Assembly: GCA_022784065.1 (NCBI GenBank)
Contig: JALFUO010000086.1
Span: 1-41,704 of the forward strand
Origin: Bacteroidales bacterium
GTDB taxonomy: Bacteria; Bacteroidota; Bacteroidia; Bacteroidales; Bacteroidaceae
Direction of reading: 5' to 3'
Length of the DNA: 41,704 bases
Position numbers and translations under genes: made by a program. Of this stretch, positions 8,954 to 17,448 are shown one piece after another (position 1 is the first letter of the stretch; every line of letters starts with the position of its first letter). The notes below the pieces were generated by a model. It was not told the DNA's origin, made no database searches, and saw only the letters and a list, made by a program, of their open reading frames with translations.

Positions 8954-9262
8954 TTACAGCAGGGCGTTGATTTTATCAACGAATACGTTCTTGGGTGCTG
9001 CGCCCACGTGGCGGTCAACGACTTCGCCGTTCTTGATGAACAGCACGGTGGGCACGTTGCGAATGCCGAATTTTGCAGTGAGTTCGTCGCACTCGTCAAC
9101 GTCGCAAGTGCCGACTACTACGCGGCCGGCGTATTCTTCTGCAAGTTCTTCAATGATGGGCGCAATCTTCTTGCAAGGACCGCACCATGTGGCTGAAAAG
9201 TCAAGCACGAGGGGCTGTGCGCCGCCGAGTACTTCCTGGAAATTAGCGTCAGTGATTACCAT
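8954..9262 (-). CDS. trxA: Thioredoxin
   Basis: The 102-residue protein has the classical thioredoxin fold length and the redox motif WCGPC, with Cys27 and Cys30. It reduces protein disulfides in the cytoplasm; there is no signal peptide. The cis-proline motif RNVPTVLFIKNGE is intact. It is the last gene of a probable operon with the lipoprotein at 9302 (39-base gap) and the Wzi-like gene at 9807, and is followed by a clear terminator. Confidence 0.96.
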   Translation of the reverse strand: MVITDANFQEVLGGAQPLVLDFSATWCGPCKKIAPIIEELAEEYAGRVVVGTCDVDECDELTAKFGIRNVPTVLFIKNGEVVDRHVGAAPKNVFVDKINALL

Positions 9263-9301
9263 AATTATTTGGGTTTATAAGTTAAGATATTAGGTTTATG
9301 C

Positions 9302-9766
9302 TTAATACTTTCTGAATTTAAGACGGGCCTGCCCATTGCTTAGAACGAGCGTGGAACTGTTGAGCGTTTCGATGGCAAACTTGCCGTCGGGGCTTACGCC
9401 GAAATCTTCGGTGAGTTCGGCAGGCTCTGCCTTCTTCTCCGTAGTGCCGTTCCCAACACCCTCTTCTGTCTCTGCGAGTTCCTTGCCCCAGCTATAAATA
9501 TCGCCGAGCAGGAGCGAGTCGCCGCGATTGTAGAAGCGCGCGAGATAGTAATAGCCTCTGTCGATACGGCGAAACTGCATAAGGTCGAGCTGGAAAGAAT
9601 AATAAATGCCCGTTTCGTTGGTCGCCTTTATTTCTCCCGTAGCCTTGTCGCGCCATTCCGTGAGTTGCCATTGCCCGCCGAGGTCGCCGTTGTCGTCCAT
9701 CTTGGCGCAAGAGGCAAAGGCTGCGAAAACAAACAGAAGCAGGAAGGGCATTCGCGCCATTTTCAT
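9302..9766 (-). CDS. Lipocalin-like lipoprotein, function unknown
   Basis: From ATG 9766 the product is 154 residues; ATG 9793 would add a hydrophilic stretch before the signal. A lipoprotein signal MPFLLLFVFAAFASC places the modified Cys at residue 20. The mature part opens with GGQWQLTEWRD, the usual first strand of lipocalin-like Bacteroidetes lipoproteins, and is beta-rich with an acidic glutamate-rich insert (about residues 100-120). It is probably anchored in the outer membrane. Gaps of about 40 bases on both sides suggest one operon with the Wzi-like gene and trxA. No ligand can be predicted. Confidence 0.8.
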   Translation of the reverse strand: MKMARMPFLLLFVFAAFASCAKMDDNGDLGGQWQLTEWRDKATGEIKATNETGIYYSFQLDLMQFRRIDRGYYYLARFYNRGDSLLLGDIYSWGKELAETEEGVGNGTTEKKAEPAELTEDFGVSPDGKFAIETLNSSTLVLSNGQARLKFRKY

Positions 9767-9806
9767 TATCTCCGGATATTTAATCTGTATCATATTTGCT
9801 AATTAT

Positions 9807-11357
9807 TTATTTGCAAAACGCGCCGCGGTATGCCACGGTGAGCATCGCGCCGAAGTTGTCGCCGAGCAGGCTGCCCGCGTTGCCGCCGACTGCGGCGGTG
9901 ATAGAGAGAGCAGGCAGGGGCTTGAGGCGATAGGTGGCTTCGACCATGTAGTAATGGGCGTGGCGCGGCGAGGCAAGGGGTATGGTGTAATTGCCGAGCG
10001 AGGTGGTGTAAGTGTAAAGCACACGGTAGTCAAGCCCCTGCATCGGCGAGCCCGAAAGGCCGAAATGGTGCGACACGATTCGGTTGTGCCAAAAGCCTAT
10101 ATTGTTGTGCGCAAAACTGCGCCCGTCGTACTCGTTGTAGGCAGGGCCGAGCAGGAGGGGCGACCCGATGCCCTGTCCCCAATGCTGCCAGCCGCCGTAG
10201 ATGGCATGGTTGTAATAGTTGTCGATCGCACTGATTTGGTCGGGTATCTGGTCCGTAGCGTCATGATACACCGGGCCGGTTTGGTCGGTGGTGCGCAGAT
10301 GCTCATAGAGCACGGTGCCGACTACGGGGTTCTTGGGCAACTGAAGCTCCACGCCGTAGAGCATATCCTTCCACCCGTATTCGAGGAACATCTGCGAATG
10401 GTCTTCAAAGAAGTGCTCGGCATAAACGGCCGCGCCCCACCCTTTGCCTTTGTAGTCGAAACGCAAATGCCAGCTGCCGAGCTGGTTGCCCTCCACGTTG
10501 GCATAGTCGCCGTCGCGCGGGTCGCTGCCGCCGGGAATAAAGGCGTTGAAGAAAGCTTTCGGACCGTGCCCCATCTTTACATATTCGCCCGTGAAGTCGC
10601 TGCTGTCGTCGGGTCGGCGCCCCACGTTCCACGCCTCGCCGCCGAACTGGGCGTACATCTCGAGTCCGCCGGTAAAGGTGAGGGGGAATTTGTCCGTATT
10701 GCCGATTTTCAGGAAACCGGCCTTGCTGTGGAAGAGCGCGTTGTTAGAATAAGTCATGCCCGGGGCGTGGAACTCGTTCTGCCAAGCATTGTCGGTGAAC
10801 ATGCCGTAAGCCACGTGCCCTTTGAGCGAGAGCCAGCCTTTCGTGCCGGGTATGGCCCAGAACTTAGGCATTTCGAGGCGCACCTGCGGCACGGCGCGGG
10901 CGTTGGCGCTATGCGTGAGGCCGCCGGAGGAAAGGGCTTCGTTTTTAAGTTCCTGCTCAAAGTCGCGCGCGCCGACTGTGAGGCGCAGCATCTTCCATTC
11001 CACCTCGCCATAAAGCTGCTGTATTACGGCATCCGTGCGGTGCGCGCCGCTGCGATGGTTCAGCAAGAAGGCGACATCGAGCCCGTAGCCCGCCCGCCAG
11101 TTTCTCGCCGTGTCTTGCGCCGCCTCGCGCATCAGCATGCCGCGCAGGTAGCCGGAGTTGCTGCGAAGGGTGGAAAGCCCGTGCTTGTTTGCCGTGAACC
11201 AAAACGGGGCTATTTTGCCGTCGCCCGACATCTGCCCCGACATCTCTGCCGTGTACTCGTTGCCGTGCTTGAACGTCGAAAACACTGTCTGCGCACTGCC
11301 GCAAAGGGCAAACATTGCCGCCGCGAGGGCCAGCCAGCTTCGCGTACGTGCGCACAT
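9807..11357 (-). CDS. Capsule assembly Wzi family outer-membrane protein
   Basis: From ATG 11357 the product is 516 residues with a signal peptide (MCARTRSWLALAAAMFALCG, cleavage near SAQT). A start at 11393 would put twelve extra residues before the signal and is less likely. The alternating aromatic and hydrophobic strands, the opening FWFTANKHGLSTL motif and the total length fit the Wzi (PF14052) family. Its Escherichia coli member is an 18-stranded beta-barrel lectin that attaches capsule to the surface. No capsule biosynthesis genes are in the window, so the partner polysaccharide is unknown. It is the first gene of a likely operon with the lipoprotein and trxA. A TAACTTTG promoter element sits 62 bases upstream. 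Confidence 0.88.
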   Translation of the reverse strand: MCARTRSWLALAAAMFALCGSAQTVFSTFKHGNEYTAEMSGQMSGDGKIAPFWFTANKHGLSTLRSNSGYLRGMLMREAAQDTARNWRAGYGLDVAFLLNHRSGAHRTDAVIQQLYGEVEWKMLRLTVGARDFEQELKNEALSSGGLTHSANARAVPQVRLEMPKFWAIPGTKGWLSLKGHVAYGMFTDNAWQNEFHAPGMTYSNNALFHSKAGFLKIGNTDKFPLTFTGGLEMYAQFGGEAWNVGRRPDDSSDFTGEYVKMGHGPKAFFNAFIPGGSDPRDGDYANVEGNQLGSWHLRFDYKGKGWGAAVYAEHFFEDHSQMFLEYGWKDMLYGVELQLPKNPVVGTVLYEHLRTTDQTGPVYHDATDQIPDQISAIDNYYNHAIYGGWQHWGQGIGSPLLLGPAYNEYDGRSFAHNNIGFWHNRIVSHHFGLSGSPMQGLDYRVLYTYTTSLGNYTIPLASPRHAHYYMVEATYRLKPLPALSITAAVGGNAGSLLGDNFGAMLTVAYRGAFCK

Positions 11358-11418
11358 ATATATAATATTGTATAAGCCTTTATCCTTTTTCATATATGAT
11401 AGATTGCATGTCGCTTTG

Positions 11419-11426
11419 CAAAGTTA
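11419..11426 (-). promoter_or_regulatory. Bacteroidetes-type -7 element for the Wzi-like operon
   Basis: TAACTTTG on the minus strand is a full match to TAnnTTTG. It lies 62 bases before the start codon at 11357. The -33 box is not clear. Confidence 0.55.
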
Positions 11427-11791
11427 AGAATTATTCCCATAAAGTGCCGCTTTCCTTATAAGAGATGTTGGAAAATCGCATTTCGTTTTTGCAAAGCCGC
11501 ACTTTTGGTTTTACCATGATTGGTTGCTTGAAAAGGCGCGTCCTATACGCATATTTTATCCCCAAAAAACCATTCAGCCTTTCAGCCTTGCTCTTATTTA
11601 ATTATATTTCAGGGATTTATGACTGAAAGGTTTGAAGCGCAAACCCTTCAGGACTATTCATTGCCAGAGTGCCTTGGAATGCCTCTGCCCTGCCTCCTCG
11701 CCTGCTTTTCAAGGCAGATATTTTTTGCTATCCGCAAGAAAATTTTCCCTAAGCCCGTGATATTTTTCACCATCTGCGCAGGAAAAGTTTA

Positions 11792-11875
11792 TTACAAACT
11801 TGCTAATATATATTACAAACTTTGTAACGCGCGTTACAAAGTTTCGAACAAGCGTTACAAAGTTTGTAATAAAAA
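11792..11875. repeat. Array D1: four 21-bp units
   Basis: Four consecutive 21-base units each start TTACAAA(C/G)TT. Units 1-2 and 3-4 differ at the C/G position so the array is partly palindromic. On the plus strand it encodes the 7-residue repeat YKLCNAR. It matches array D2 at 30995-31078 in length, unit size and flanks (ATCTGCGCAG lies just to the left, but on the right in D2). Confidence 0.8.
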
Positions 11876-12134
11876 CTCTCTTATATGAGCGAAAAAAATA
11901 TCTTGCTGATAATGAAAAATATCTTGCGGAAAGGGACTTTTGCGAGGGGGATTCCTGCACGGGCGTAGAATAAGATGTTGGTAGGAAAGCCGTTAAACTT
12001 GGCCGGTAAATGGCCGATGCATTTCCGGGCAAGGCAATATGAACGATTGTGCAAGGCGAGCGTGAAATTATGCGTCAAGTGCCTGGAAGGCACAAATGTT
12101 ACATGAATATGAATGATTGGTGTCCACGATTATT

Positions 12135-12177
12135 TAGTCCGCGAATTACACGAAAATTCGTGCAATTCGCGGACTAA
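12135..12177. terminator. Long AT/GC stem-loop after the nucleoside kinase gene
   Basis: TTAGTCCGCGAATT (from 12135) pairs with AATTCGCGGACTAA (to 12177), with further pairing inside (CACGAA with TTCGTG). It lies 47 bases past the stop of the minus-strand kinase gene. The CGCGAATTACACGAA type of stem is also seen as a dispersed repeat in many bacteria, so its role as terminator is only likely. Confidence 0.5.
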
Positions 12178-12223
12178 CAACTCATTCGCGACCCTTTCAA
12201 CCAACGAGTACCTCTCTACATCA

Positions 12224-13870
12224 TCAATACTTAAACGTGCTTCCGCCGAGGAACTCGCGCAGGAGCGAGGTGGGCGGCAGGCCTTTCGTGGAAATCGGTT
12301 TGAGATAAGAGAGGAACTTGCGCAGGCGGTAGGCCTCGGAATACTCGGGCGCATTCTCCGGCACCTGCTCCAAGAGCGGCAGGGCCTGCGAGCGCAGGGC
12401 GGCGAACTCGAAGAGCAGCGCGGTGTTGATCATCACGTCGGCCTGTTCCTGGAAAGGGAAAATCCAGCGCTCTTCACCCGCCCGCACGGCCGGCCAACGG
12501 CTGATGGTGTCCTGCGCCGAATAGCCTCGGTATTTGTAGTCGCGCACGATGCGGCGCAGCAGGCGGTTGTCGGTGGTGGGGATATAGTTGTGGTCGTCGA
12601 GGAGAATGGTGGTAAGCGCTGAGGCGTAGATTTTGAATTTGTTCTCCTCGGGAATATCCTTCGTAAGCATGGGGTTGAGGGCGTGTATGCCTTCGAGAAT
12701 GAGCAGCATGTCGGGGGCGAGGCGCAGGCGGTTGCCGCTCTTCTCGCTCAGCCCCGTCTGGAAATTATAGCGCGGCAGTTCCACCTCTTCGCCTTGCAGC
12801 AGGGCGTTCATCTGCTGGTTGAAGAGCGGTATGTTCATCGCCTCGATATGCTCGTAGTCGTATTCGCCGGCGGCGTTGCGCGGCGTCTTCTCGCGGTCCA
12901 CGAAGTAGTCGTCGAGCGAGACTGGGATAGGCTTTACGCCGCAGGCCATGAGCTGCACGGAGAGGCGTTTGGAGAACGTGGTCTTGCCGCTCGAAGAAGG
13001 ACCGGCTATGAGAATGACTTTCAGCTTAGGGTTGGCTGCGATGCGGTCGGCGAGCTGGCTGATTTTCTTTTCCTGCAAAGCCTCCGTCACGTTGATGAGC
13101 TGATTGGTGAGGCCGCGGTCGTTGGCCTTGTTGAGTTCGCCTATGGTGCTCACGCCGAGGATTTCCTGCCAGCGGTGCTGCTCGCGGAACACGTCGAACA
13201 TCTTGCTCTGTTCCACCATAGGGCGCAGCTGCTCGGGGTTTTCGGGGTCGGGCAGGCGGAGCAGCAGCCCGTCGCCATAGGGCACGACATCAAACAGCCG
13301 GATTTGCCCCGTGCGAATGAGCAATGAGCCGTAGAAATAGTCTGCCACGTCGTCGAGCGTGTAGTAGTTGGTATAGAGCGAACCGAGGCCTTCGAGCAGT
13401 TTCGCCTTGTTTTCAAGCCCGTGCTCGCGGAAGAGGGCGATGGCTTCGGAGGTGTGGCAGGTGATGCGGTGGAACGGCAGGTCGGCATCTACGATTTCCT
13501 GCATGCGGCGGCGGATAACGTCCACATCGAACTCGCCATCGAGGCGGCAGTAGTAGCCGTTGCTCACGGGCGTGTCGATGCGCAGGCGGCCCTTGGGGTA
13601 AAGGTCGTGCACAGCCTTGTAGAGCACGAAGAAAAGCGAGCGCGTATAGGTGCGCATGCCGGAGGGCGAGGTGACGTCGAGAAACTCAATGTCCTTGTCG
13701 TTGAAGAGCGTGAAGTGGAGCCCCTCCACCTTGTTGTTCACCTTTGCGCTGGTCACACCGTGCGGCATCTCGATTTCCAGCAGTTCGTAGACCTCTTCGA
13801 GGTTGAAGCCGAGAGGCACGCGGTGCGTGCGGCCGGTGTTCTTGCAAAAGATTGTTACTGTTTTTCCCAT
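12224..13870 (-). CDS. Nucleoside (uridine-type) kinase with TGS and ThrRS-like N-terminal domains
   Basis: The 548-residue protein joins a TGS-like domain (about 1-70), a threonyl-tRNA synthetase second-additional-like domain (about 75-230, with PFHRITCHTSEAIALF), and a C-terminal phosphoribulokinase/uridine kinase domain. The P-loop GPSSSGKTTFSKR places the ATP-binding Lys at 296. SLDDYFVDR and ILEGIHALNP match the uridine kinase substrate and Walker B region. The fusion is widespread in Bacteroidetes and Firmicutes and is usually called a nucleoside kinase; its real substrate is not established. It is cytoplasmic. It stands alone; upstream lies composite element B, so its promoter must lie close to the gene or within the element. 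Confidence 0.9.
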   Translation of the reverse strand: MGKTVTIFCKNTGRTHRVPLGFNLEEVYELLEIEMPHGVTSAKVNNKVEGLHFTLFNDKDIEFLDVTSPSGMRTYTRSLFFVLYKAVHDLYPKGRLRIDTPVSNGYYCRLDGEFDVDVIRRRMQEIVDADLPFHRITCHTSEAIALFREHGLENKAKLLEGLGSLYTNYYTLDDVADYFYGSLLIRTGQIRLFDVVPYGDGLLLRLPDPENPEQLRPMVEQSKMFDVFREQHRWQEILGVSTIGELNKANDRGLTNQLINVTEALQEKKISQLADRIAANPKLKVILIAGPSSSGKTTFSKRLSVQLMACGVKPIPVSLDDYFVDREKTPRNAAGEYDYEHIEAMNIPLFNQQMNALLQGEEVELPRYNFQTGLSEKSGNRLRLAPDMLLILEGIHALNPMLTKDIPEENKFKIYASALTTILLDDHNYIPTTDNRLLRRIVRDYKYRGYSAQDTISRWPAVRAGEERWIFPFQEQADVMINTALLFEFAALRSQALPLLEQVPENAPEYSEAYRLRKFLSYLKPISTKGLPPTSLLREFLGGSTFKY

Positions 13871-13967
13871 AGTGGTTATGGTTTGTATTTACATATTAAT
13901 CAAAGGGATTATAGACAACAAGTTACTTCTGGAGATAACTGTTAGAGATAAAAACCTTGAAAAACAT

Positions 13968-14094
13968 CTTGTTCTGTGTGGGCCTGCGGCTTGCCTTATC
14001 GGATAGTCCCCGAGCCTGAAAGTCTGTCGACTTTCGTCTCGTGTTCTCTCCGCTAAGGCGGCGGTCGGTCCCCTCCCGCCCCACACAGAACAAG
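13968..14094 (-). repeat. Folded module B1 of element B
   Basis: The outer stem CTTGTTCTGTGTGGG (13968-13982) pairs perfectly with CCCACACAGAACAAG (14080-14094). On the minus strand it reads GGGCGGGAGGGGACCGACCG, then a GAAAGTCGACAGACTTTC hairpin, then AGGCTCGGGGAC and GCCGCAGGCC, the block order of the other three modules. Confidence 0.65.
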
Positions 14095-14185
14095 GGAAAA
14101 ACCGGTAAAAACCCGTTGCAATGAAAAAAGCGAGCGTTCCTATTTCGACGGCTTCAAGGTCTCACGGGTTTTTAATGGTTTTTTC

Positions 14186-14312
14186 CTTGCGGCGTTTGAA
14201 GCGGGCGGGAACCGACCGCAGCCGTAGGGATTAAGGGCGAGCGCGTGCCGATTAGGCACGCAGGCTCGGCGTTAAGACCTGCGGCTTGCCCTCGGGCTTC
14301 AAACGAAGCAAG
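14186..14312 (+). repeat. Folded module B2 of element B
   Basis: The outer stem CTTGCGGCGTTTGAAGC (14186-14202) pairs with GCTTCAAACGAAGCAAG (14296-14312), 15 of 17 matching. The core GGGCGGGAACCGACCGCAG at 14203-14221 is identical to module A2. An inner hairpin GCGTGCCGATTAGGCACGC and the pair CCGCAG / CTGCGG are clear. Confidence 0.7.
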
Positions 14313-14395
14313 CGGTTTTTATGGTTTTTATCTAATATCATTTGACTAAATCAACCAACAGGTTTCGGGCAAACTCGTCCATTAATTTTATAATC

Positions 14396-15022
14396 TCACA
14401 GCACCCCGCTTTCCACCTGCCTCACGATGCGTTCCAATTCCTTGTCCTCGCCCTCGGGGTCGTAGGTCTTATTGAGGCTTTGGCCGAAGAGTATGGCGAT
14501 GCCTTGGTAGAGGTTGGCCTTGAACGCGCCGACAAAGGCCTTGGCGATGTTGTAGCCCGTCTGGTTGCACTCGCGGTCGATGAGTTTAATGAGGATTTTG
14601 CCCTGCGAGCGCGTAAGTTTCTTCACCACGGGCGCATATTGCCGCTTGATGCCTTTCTCCACCAGTTTGATGTGCTCGGCCCGCGCCTTCTTGTCGGGCA
14701 GCGTTTCGAGGAAGTCGTAGGTTTCGATAATCGTGTACTTGGCCAGTTTGGCAAGCGGCAGGAGTTTCTTCACGTTGTAGACCGTGCGGTTGTAGCGCGT
14801 ACGCTGCCGGTCGGTCATGGCCGCTTTCGGCGGATATTTGGGAAGGGTTGGGAAGATGACATGCGGAATGCTGTCGCCCTTGTATGCCGCCTTGCCCACG
14901 CGCAGCTCAATGGGCGTTTCGGGCGGCAGGTCGCCCTGCTCCCCCTTTGCGCTCTGCGCGATCAGCGGGAGCGGCAGGCACATGGCACACAATATTATAT
15001 ATATATATAGTCTTAGCATCAT
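14396..15022 (-). CDS. DUF4294 secreted protein
   Basis: The 208-residue product starts at ATG 15022 (or 15019, next codon) with a signal peptide MMLRLYIYIILCAMCLPLPL ending near IAQS. The mature part carries the DUF4294 signature RTRYNRTVYNVKKLLPLAKL, a charged helical middle, and the strongly conserved SQGKILIKLIDREC stretch followed by YDPEGEDKELE. The family is found across Bacteroidetes, is exported to the periplasm or outer membrane, and has no known function. It is divergent from RNase R with a 119-base shared leader. The next gene in its direction is beyond element B, so it is probably monocistronic. Confidence 0.9.
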   Translation of the reverse strand: MMLRLYIYIILCAMCLPLPLIAQSAKGEQGDLPPETPIELRVGKAAYKGDSIPHVIFPTLPKYPPKAAMTDRQRTRYNRTVYNVKKLLPLAKLAKYTIIETYDFLETLPDKKARAEHIKLVEKGIKRQYAPVVKKLTRSQGKILIKLIDRECNQTGYNIAKAFVGAFKANLYQGIAILFGQSLNKTYDPEGEDKELERIVRQVESGVL

Positions 15023-15141
15023 GACAGCGGCGAAATTAGTAAGAAAATTCCGTTTTATGCCGTTATTATATCTTAATTGCAAGCACCTTTCCCCAAAATG
15101 TCGTTACTTTGCATATAAGAAAATCGTTTTATATCCATTTT

Positions 15142-17424
15142 ATGGCAAAAAAGAACAAAGAGAAGGCTACTCGCCTTACTAAGAAAACGGCCTTGAAACA
15201 GTTGCTCGAACTGTTTGAAAGCAATCCAGGAACGACTTATGAGGTGAAAGACCTCTTCCCGATACTCAAAGCAAAGAACCACCCCGCCAAGATGCTCGCG
15301 ATGGACGCCTTGCAGGAACTCGTGCTCGACGACTATCTCACCACCGACGGCAAGGGACGCTACACCTCTGCCACCCGCTCCAACGTGATGGAGGGCACGT
15401 TCCGGCGCAAGCGCAACGGGCGCAACTCCTTCGTGCCCGACGACGGCGGGAAGAGCATTCTCGTGTGCGAGCGCAATTCGCTCGGTGCACTCGACGGCGA
15501 CCGCGTGCGTGTCACGATGCTGGCGCGCCGCCAGGGACATACCCGCGAGGCGGAGGTGACGGAAATCATCAAGCGTGCCCACGACCAGTTTGTCGGCACC
15601 GTGCAGGTGGAGCGCGGTTACGGCTTCCTCGTGTCCGAGAGCCGCGCCCTCGCCACCGATATCTTCATCCCCAAAGAAAATCTCGGTGCGGCGAAGAACG
15701 GCGACAAGGCCGTGGTGAAAATCACCGACTGGCCCAAAGGCTCTAAAAGCCCGGTAGGCAAGGTGATTGACGTACTCGGCCGCCCGGGCGACAATCAGAC
15801 GGAGATGCACGCCATTCTCGCCGAATACGGCCTGCCTTACAAGTATCCGCAGAGCGTGGAGCGCGCCGCCGAACGCCTCAATGCCGACATCACGCCTGAG
15901 GAGATAGCCCGCCGCGAGGACTTCCGCAGCGTCACCACCTTTACCATCGATCCCCACGACGCTAAGGACTTCGACGATGCCCTCTCGCTGCGCACCCTCT
16001 CCGACGGCACGTGGGAAGTGGGCGTGCACATTGCCGACGTGTCCCACTACGTGCAGGAAGGCGACATCATTGACCGCGAGGCGCAGAAACGCGCCACGAG
16101 CGTCTACCTCGTGGACCGCACCATACCGATGCTGCCCGAGCGGCTCTGCAACTTCATCTGCTCGCTGCGCCCAAATGAAGAAAAGCTGGCCTATTCCACC
16201 ATCTTTAAGATGAACGCGCGCGGCGAGGTGCTCTCGTGGCATTTGGCACACACGGTCATCAAGTCCGACCGCCGCTTCACCTACGAAGAGGTGCAGGAAA
16301 TCCTTGAGCGCAACCGCGCCGCCTCCGAAGAAGACCTCGCCCTGCCTGGCGAGCACCCCGAACCCCTGCCCGAGGGAGCGCCGCTCGAAGGCGAGTATGC
16401 CGAAGAACTTGTCACGCTCAACCGCCTTGCCAAACTCTTGCGCCAAAAGCGTTTCAAGAACGGCGCCATCGGTTTCGACCGCGCAGAGGTGCGCTTCGAG
16501 ATTGACGAGAAAGGCCACCCCGTGAGCACTTACGTGAAGGTGGCGAAAGATGCCAACAAGCTCGTTGAGGAGTTTATGCTCCTCGCCAACCGCAGCGTGG
16601 CTGAAATGATAGGCATCGTGCCGAAAGGCAAGAAGCCCAAGACGCTGCCCTACCGCATACACGACGTGCCCGACCCTGAAAAACTCGAGAAACTCTCTGC
16701 CTTCGTGGCGCGCTTCGGACTGAAAGTGCGCACCGACGGCAGCAAGACGGAAGTGAGCAAGAGCCTCAACCGCCTGCTCTCCGACGTGAAGGGGCGCAAG
16801 GAAGAAAACGTGGTGGAGATGGTGGCGCTGCGTGCCATGATGAAAGCCCGCTACAGCGTGCACAACATCGGGCACTACGGCCTTATGTTCCAATATTACA
16901 CGCATTTCACCTCGCCCATCCGCCGCTACCCCGACACGATGGTACACCGCCTACTCACGCGCTATGCCGAGGGCGGACGCTCTGCCAATGCCGATAAGTA
17001 CGAAGACCTTTGCGAACATTCCAGCGCTATGGAACAGCTGGCAGCGACTGCCGAGCGCGCCAGCATCAAGTACAAGCAAGTAGAATTTATGGCCGACCGC
17101 CTCGGGCAGGAGTTCGACGGCACGGTGAGCGGCGTCACGGAGTTCGGGCTTTACGTGGAGGTGGACGAAAATAAATGCGAGGGTATGGTGCCGCTGCGCC
17201 AGTTGCTCGACGACTATTACGAGTTCGACGAGCGCAACTTCTGCCTCGTGGGCCGCCGTTACCATAAGCGTTACGGCCTTGGCGACAAAGTGCGTATCCG
17301 CGTGGACCGCGCCAATATGGAGAAGCGGCAGCTCGACTTTGTGCTCGTAGGCGACGGCAATGCGCCGAAGCCTGCGCCCGCTCCCGCGCCGAAAGGAAAG
17401 GACAAGAAGAAACGAAAAAGATAA
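15142..17424 (+). CDS. rnr: Ribonuclease R
   Basis: From ATG 15142 (MAKKNKEK, preferred over 15109 because an ACTTTG promoter-like element overlaps the longer start) the product is 760 residues. RNase R is a processive 3'-5' exoribonuclease that degrades structured RNA in the cytoplasm. An N-terminal helix-turn-helix-like part and two cold-shock-type OB domains lead into the RNB domain. DPHDAKDFDDA holds the metal-binding Asp270, Asp276, Asp278 and Asp279. A C-terminal S1 domain (GQEFDGTVSGVTEFGLYVE onward) and a basic tail KGKDKKKRKR follow. All are intact and the length is normal. The lipoprotein gene starts 24 bases downstream and may be cotranscribed. Confidence 0.95.
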   Translation: MAKKNKEKATRLTKKTALKQLLELFESNPGTTYEVKDLFPILKAKNHPAKMLAMDALQELVLDDYLTTDGKGRYTSATRSNVMEGTFRRKRNGRNSFVPDDGGKSILVCERNSLGALDGDRVRVTMLARRQGHTREAEVTEIIKRAHDQFVGTVQVERGYGFLVSESRALATDIFIPKENLGAAKNGDKAVVKITDWPKGSKSPVGKVIDVLGRPGDNQTEMHAILAEYGLPYKYPQSVERAAERLNADITPEEIARREDFRSVTTFTIDPHDAKDFDDALSLRTLSDGTWEVGVHIADVSHYVQEGDIIDREAQKRATSVYLVDRTIPMLPERLCNFICSLRPNEEKLAYSTIFKMNARGEVLSWHLAHTVIKSDRRFTYEEVQEILERNRAASEEDLALPGEHPEPLPEGAPLEGEYAEELVTLNRLAKLLRQKRFKNGAIGFDRAEVRFEIDEKGHPVSTYVKVAKDANKLVEEFMLLANRSVAEMIGIVPKGKKPKTLPYRIHDVPDPEKLEKLSAFVARFGLKVRTDGSKTEVSKSLNRLLSDVKGRKEENVVEMVALRAMMKARYSVHNIGHYGLMFQYYTHFTSPIRRYPDTMVHRLLTRYAEGGRSANADKYEDLCEHSSAMEQLAATAERASIKYKQVEFMADRLGQEFDGTVSGVTEFGLYVEVDENKCEGMVPLRQLLDDYYEFDERNFCLVGRRYHKRYGLGDKVRIRVDRANMEKRQLDFVLVGDGNAPKPAPAPAPKGKDKKKRKR

Positions 17425-17448
17425 TCCATTAATTTTACATCTATTGCC

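Larger units (their letters stand above)
11427..12223. other. Repeat-rich intergenic region of about 800 bases
   Basis: No convincing gene is present. The stretch holds the 21-bp unit array at 11792-11875 with degraded flanking units (about 11710-11780 and 11888-11935), a decayed family C relative near 12050-12082 (GTGCAAGGCGAGCGTG), and a stem-loop at 12135-12177. About 200 bases at 11500-11700 show nothing recognisable. Confidence 0.5.
13947..14332. mobile_element. TIR-bounded composite element B (386 bp, MITE-like)
   Basis: Ends: GATAAAAACCTTGAAAAAC at 13947-13965 and GTTTTTATGGTTTTTATC at 14315-14332, an inverted pair matching the ends of element A. Two modules face each other (13968-14094 and 14186-14312). 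The centre carries AAGGTCTCACGGG (14156-14168), the reverse complement of the centre of element A, so B lies in the opposite orientation. No gene is inside. It occupies most of the 525-base gap between the kinase gene and the DUF4294 gene; the remaining flanks show nothing else. Confidence 0.7.

Noticed and set aside
15073-16947. Antisense open frame opposite rnr, and a similar one at 27033-29330 opposite the tubulin-like gene
   Set aside because: Both are by-products of GC-rich codon use; the sense products carry catalytic or signature motifs.
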